From Antrihabitans stalagmiti (GTDB lineage: Bacteria > Actinomycetota > Actinomycetes > Mycobacteriales > Mycobacteriaceae): DNA of 64,000 nt. Where the stretch lies: contig NZ_JAEMNV010000002.1 of the NCBI RefSeq assembly GCF_016482825.1, positions 124,001-188,000 of the forward strand, given 5' to 3'. The notes beneath the pieces were generated by a model that had not been told where the DNA came from, searched no databases, and was given only the letters and a program-made list of their open reading frames with translations. Made by a program: the position numbers and the translations under genes. Of the stretch, positions 61,484 through 64,000 are shown piece by piece (the first letter of the stretch is position 1; each line of letters opens with the position of its first letter).

Positions 61484-62890
61484 ATGTCGGATGCGTTGTC
61501 ACCCATGGACAGATCGTCGCTGGTCGGCGAGGCAGGGCCGGTCAACATGACGATCGGCAGCCTGGTGTTCATCGAGCGCGGGTCCGGCGTCGACTACGAC
61601 GCGATCTGCCAAAGGTTCCGCGAGCGAATACATCTCGTTCCGCGCTGCAGGCAGCGCCTCGACGAAGGTCGGACCGGACTGTCCAATGCCGTGTGGGTGG
61701 ACGACGAAAATTTCGACGTCGAATGGCACATCAGGTCGTCTGCGCTTCCCGCTCCGGGCGGCCGTGCCGAACTTTTGCGACAGGTCGGCAACGAGATGTC
61801 GCGCCGCCTCGACCGATCCCGCCCGCTCTGGGAACTGCATCTGATCGAAGGGTCGGCCGACGGGCGGTTGGCGTTGCTGATCAAGATGCATCACGCGCTC
61901 GTCGACGGTAGCTCGGCCCTCGGCATCGGGATGGTCGTCCTCGACCTCGGCCCGGAAGCCGAAGCGGTGGAACCGGTCCCGACCACCGAGGAGGAGCGAC
62001 CCGGTCTGCTCGCGAGGCAGGCGCGGCGGTTCACTCTCAAACCACTGTCGAAGGCTCAGGCACTCGTCGTCGAAGGCACGTCACGCGTGCTGGAGACATC
62101 ACCGATTACGGCGGCGGCCGATCTGCGCGAGGCCGGCCAGGTGTTGCGGGAATTGCTCAGAAGTCGCGAGCCTGCAGTCGCAACGCCGTTCAATCACACG
62201 ATCAGCGCCAACCGATCCTACGAATGCACCTCGGCGCCTTTGGATTTGCTCAAGGCGATCAGCTCGGCGACCGGACATACGATCAACGACGTGTTGTTGA
62301 CGATCGTGTCGGGAATGGTCGCGGAATACCTCGATGCAGCAGGCATCGACCCTGCTTCGCTGGAACGCGAACCGACGACCCTGGTTCCGGTGAGCATCCG
62401 CCGCGAAGGTGATGTCGGCGGCAATCGGATATCGGTGGTGATAGTCGAACTGCCGGTGAGTGAGCCGGATCCGTTGCGGCGCATCGCCATGATCTCGGGA
62501 CGAATGGACGAGTTGAAGAGTGCGAGCGGCGTCATGGCCGGTGCGATCTTCGTCGTCGCAGGCGGTATGGCGCCGCCATTGTTGTCACCTGCGCTGACCA
62601 CCGTGCTCAGCGTCGGTATCGACTTTCCGTCCCAAAACCTGGTCGTCTCGAACGTGCCCGGTCCAACCGCTCCCCTGTACCTCAACGGTTCTCGCGTCCT
62701 CGAGATGTATCCGATCGTGCCGCTCAACCCATCCGATCAGGGACTCAACGTCGGCGCGTTCTCCTACGACGGCACCGTGTACTTCGGGTTCCACGCCGAC
62801 CGCGAGCTCGATCCTCCGGTCGAACGAGCGCGACAGGCGTTCGAGAATTCGCTTGCAGCGCTGGCGGCCGCCGCCGAGGTTCCGAGCTAG
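61484..62890 (+). CDS. Wax ester synthase/diacylglycerol acyltransferase (WS/DGAT)
   Basis: A 468-residue acyltransferase that esterifies acyl-CoA to diacylglycerol or fatty alcohol, making storage triacylglycerol or wax. The catalytic HHxxxDG is HHALVDG at 136-142; other family marks are PLWELHLIEG before it, VPVSIRREGDVGGNRIS and the C-terminal NVPGPTAPLYLNG and NPSDQGLNVGAFSYDG. The length is normal for the family. CAGGAGG precedes ATG 61484. Rhodococci and mycobacteria carry many such paralogues, so its individual role is not predictable. Confidence 0.96.
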   Translation: MSDALSPMDRSSLVGEAGPVNMTIGSLVFIERGSGVDYDAICQRFRERIHLVPRCRQRLDEGRTGLSNAVWVDDENFDVEWHIRSSALPAPGGRAELLRQVGNEMSRRLDRSRPLWELHLIEGSADGRLALLIKMHHALVDGSSALGIGMVVLDLGPEAEAVEPVPTTEEERPGLLARQARRFTLKPLSKAQALVVEGTSRVLETSPITAAADLREAGQVLRELLRSREPAVATPFNHTISANRSYECTSAPLDLLKAISSATGHTINDVLLTIVSGMVAEYLDAAGIDPASLEREPTTLVPVSIRREGDVGGNRISVVIVELPVSEPDPLRRIAMISGRMDELKSASGVMAGAIFVVAGGMAPPLLSPALTTVLSVGIDFPSQNLVVSNVPGPTAPLYLNGSRVLEMYPIVPLNPSDQGLNVGAFSYDGTVYFGFHADRELDPPVERARQAFENSLAALAAAAEVPS

Positions 62891-62925
62891 TCGATCTGTG
62901 TAGCTCTCTCGCCGACCACGTGCGC

Positions 62926-63405
62926 TCAGGTCTTGCGAGGCGCAGCGCCACCCAGTTCTTCGTAGTGCGCCCGCATGGATTCGATGAGTGCCACAAAAAC
63001 GCGATGCGCGGTTGCAAGGTCGGCATCGGGCAGGTCCGCCAGAGCCATGCGGGTACGCACACCGAGTGGCGTGAAGAACCCCCGCGCAACCTCCATGCCG
63101 TGATCGTCGTACCGGAGGATCACTTTTCTTCTGTCCGATGCGTCTGCTTCGCGACGAATGTGACCCGAGGTGATCATGCGTTCGACCAGATAGGTCATCG
63201 CGGCAGAGGACATTCCGAGCAGCCGTGCAAGGTCGCCCGCCGTGAGAGGCGCGCCCTCCACATCGGCGACCATGATGTGCAGCAGGGCCCGAAAGTCGTT
63301 GGCACGCAAATCGTGTTGGGCGGCGAAGACCTGGCCTATCTGTTCGGACACCGCCGCCATGGCACGAACGTCGGCTGAAATATCCGTCACCAGCGATTCG
63401 CGCAC
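62926..63405 (-). CDS. MarR-family transcriptional regulator
   Basis: A 159-residue winged-helix MarR regulator: recognition helix in LTAGDLARLLGMSSAAMTYLVERM and the wing with ADASDRRKVILRYDDHG. The N- and C-terminal helices form the dimer and ligand pocket. GTG 63405 with GGAGGG upstream. It is divergent from an MMPL exporter, with a palindromic AT-rich operator between (63477-63499), so it most likely represses that exporter and itself. Confidence 0.92.
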   Translation of the reverse strand: MRESLVTDISADVRAMAAVSEQIGQVFAAQHDLRANDFRALLHIMVADVEGAPLTAGDLARLLGMSSAAMTYLVERMITSGHIRREADASDRRKVILRYDDHGMEVARGFFTPLGVRTRMALADLPDADLATAHRVFVALIESMRAHYEELGGAAPRKT

Positions 63406-63476
63406 TGCGTCACCGTCCCTCCTGTTTCACGCGCAAGACTAGCGCCTGCACCGCTTACGGTCTCACATGATGATTA

Positions 63477-63499
63477 ATTTGCTTAATATTTAAGTAAAT
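63477..63499. promoter_or_regulatory. MarR-type operator upstream of the MMPL gene
   Basis: ATTTGCTTAA-TAT-TTAAGTAAAT is a 10-bp inverted repeat with one mismatch, 16-38 nt upstream of the MMPL start and in a strikingly AT-rich stretch. The size matches MarR-dimer sites. Confidence 0.7.
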
Positions 63500-63514
63500 G
63501 AGATTCTTTCTGCC

Positions 63515-64000
63515 ATGGGCAATCGCACCTCCCCCTGGGACGTAGTAGCGGCAGCAGTGACCGGACGCAGGTCCTGGGCGATACTGATCGCGCTTCTCGT
63601 GCTGACCGGCGCGCTCATCGGCGGGATCGGCGCCAACGACTCCGCGGGTCAGTCGCCGACGTCACTGCCGACCTCGGCCGATTCCGCCTTCGTCGACGAC
63701 GCGCTCGAACAGTTCCCGAATTCGGCCGTCGCACCTGTCGTTCTTGTTGTCAGCCGTACCGACGGCGGCGAACTCACCGAGCCGGATCTTGCCTCCGCCG
63801 CCGCGGCCCGCGATCGCATGCGCGCCGTCGATCGATCGGTCGACCCTGCATTGGACACCGCTGCGGTCCCGCTGGAGAGCGCGCCCGACAAGCGCGCCGC
63901 GATCACACCCGTCCTGATCGATGCCGAGCTGTCCGGCTTCGACCTCAGCGACCTGGTCACCGAACTTCGTTCTGCGGCAACAGAAAATCAACCAACCGAT
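63515..64000 (+). CDS. MMPL/RND-family exporter (5' part only)
   Basis: The first 162 residues of a large membrane exporter, cut by the window edge. A short cytoplasmic start (MGNRTSPWDVVAAAVTGRRS) leads into membrane helix 1 (about 22-41, ILIALLVLTGALIGGIGAND), then a soluble extracytoplasmic region whose DSAFVDDALEQFPNSAVAPVVLVVSR matches the start of the first porter domain in actinobacterial MMPL proteins. Members export lipids or drugs by proton motive force. Controlled in all likelihood by the divergent MarR. The nearest ribosome-binding site is weak (ATTCTTTCTGCC). Confidence 0.85.
   Translation, partial: MGNRTSPWDVVAAAVTGRRSWAILIALLVLTGALIGGIGANDSAGQSPTSLPTSADSAFVDDALEQFPNSAVAPVVLVVSRTDGGELTEPDLASAAAARDRMRAVDRSVDPALDTAAVPLESAPDKRAAITPVLIDAELSGFDLSDLVTELRSAATENQPTD

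Overview
The window is high-G+C actinobacterial chromosome, most like Rhodococcus/Nocardia within the Mycobacteriales. The pointers are many GTG/TTG starts, several apparently leaderless genes, a tmRNA encoding the tag ADSNQRDYALAA (one residue from the M. tuberculosis tag as I recall it), a 13E12-type DUF222/HNH gene, and several blocks in the M. tuberculosis order: pgm-crcB-crcB, smpB-ftsX-ftsE-prfB, hisN and fadE24-fadE23. The species cannot be fixed from the sequence alone.

Layout. 1-11.4 kb: 5' end of a DsbA-like gene, a VIT/CCC1 transporter, an MFS exporter overlapping phosphoglucomutase, two CrcB fluoride channels behind a divergent but recognisable fluoride riboswitch, a LON-N protein, a coupled UbiB-like kinase/P450 pair with a divergent TetR, then a QacA-type exporter with its own divergent TetR. 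11.5-19 kb: a LysR regulator with an MFS gene, divergent from a tightly coupled run encoding a lactone oxidase, a ketosphinganine-reductase-like SDR, a neutral ceramidase and a frameshifted Tat-exported phosphatase. 19-25 kb: 13E12 HNH protein, TetR, and a catabolic SDR/alcohol dehydrogenase/TetR/acyl-CoA dehydrogenase operon. 25-30.3 kb: DUF4139 protein, a short ORF that may be a gene remnant, a lower-G+C 945-residue SF1 helicase-nuclease (candidate phage defence), and ssrA. 30.4-37.4 kb: a six-gene branched-chain-amino-acid-type ABC importer with an embedded acyl-CoA ligase. 37.5-43.7 kb: EamA permease (probable CTG start), smpB, ftsX, ftsE, PlsC acyltransferase, a Pro/Thr-rich membrane protein, MscS channel and prfB. 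43.9-55.4 kb: beta-carbonic anhydrase, phosphoesterase, hisN, small membrane proteins, fadE24/fadE23, two paralogous acyl-CoA synthetases and a PepSY membrane protein. 55.5-64 kb: another acyl-CoA ligase, galT-galK, a PAS protein, a flavohaemoglobin-like reductase, a wax-ester/diacylglycerol acyltransferase, MarR, and the start of an MMPL exporter.

Functionally the window is rich in lipid and acyl-CoA genes (four acyl-CoA ligases, three acyl-CoA dehydrogenases, WS/DGAT, PlsC, ceramidase) and in regulator/exporter pairs with readable palindromic operators. A dispersed hairpin (20-21 bp arms, 6-nt loop) occurs five times, with compensatory arm changes between copies. The least explained items are this hairpin family, the helicase-nuclease beside ssrA, the ceramidase cluster and the variant fluoride riboswitch. 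No transposase, integrase, CRISPR array, tRNA or rRNA gene was seen, and no stretch over about 300 bases lacks an annotated feature.
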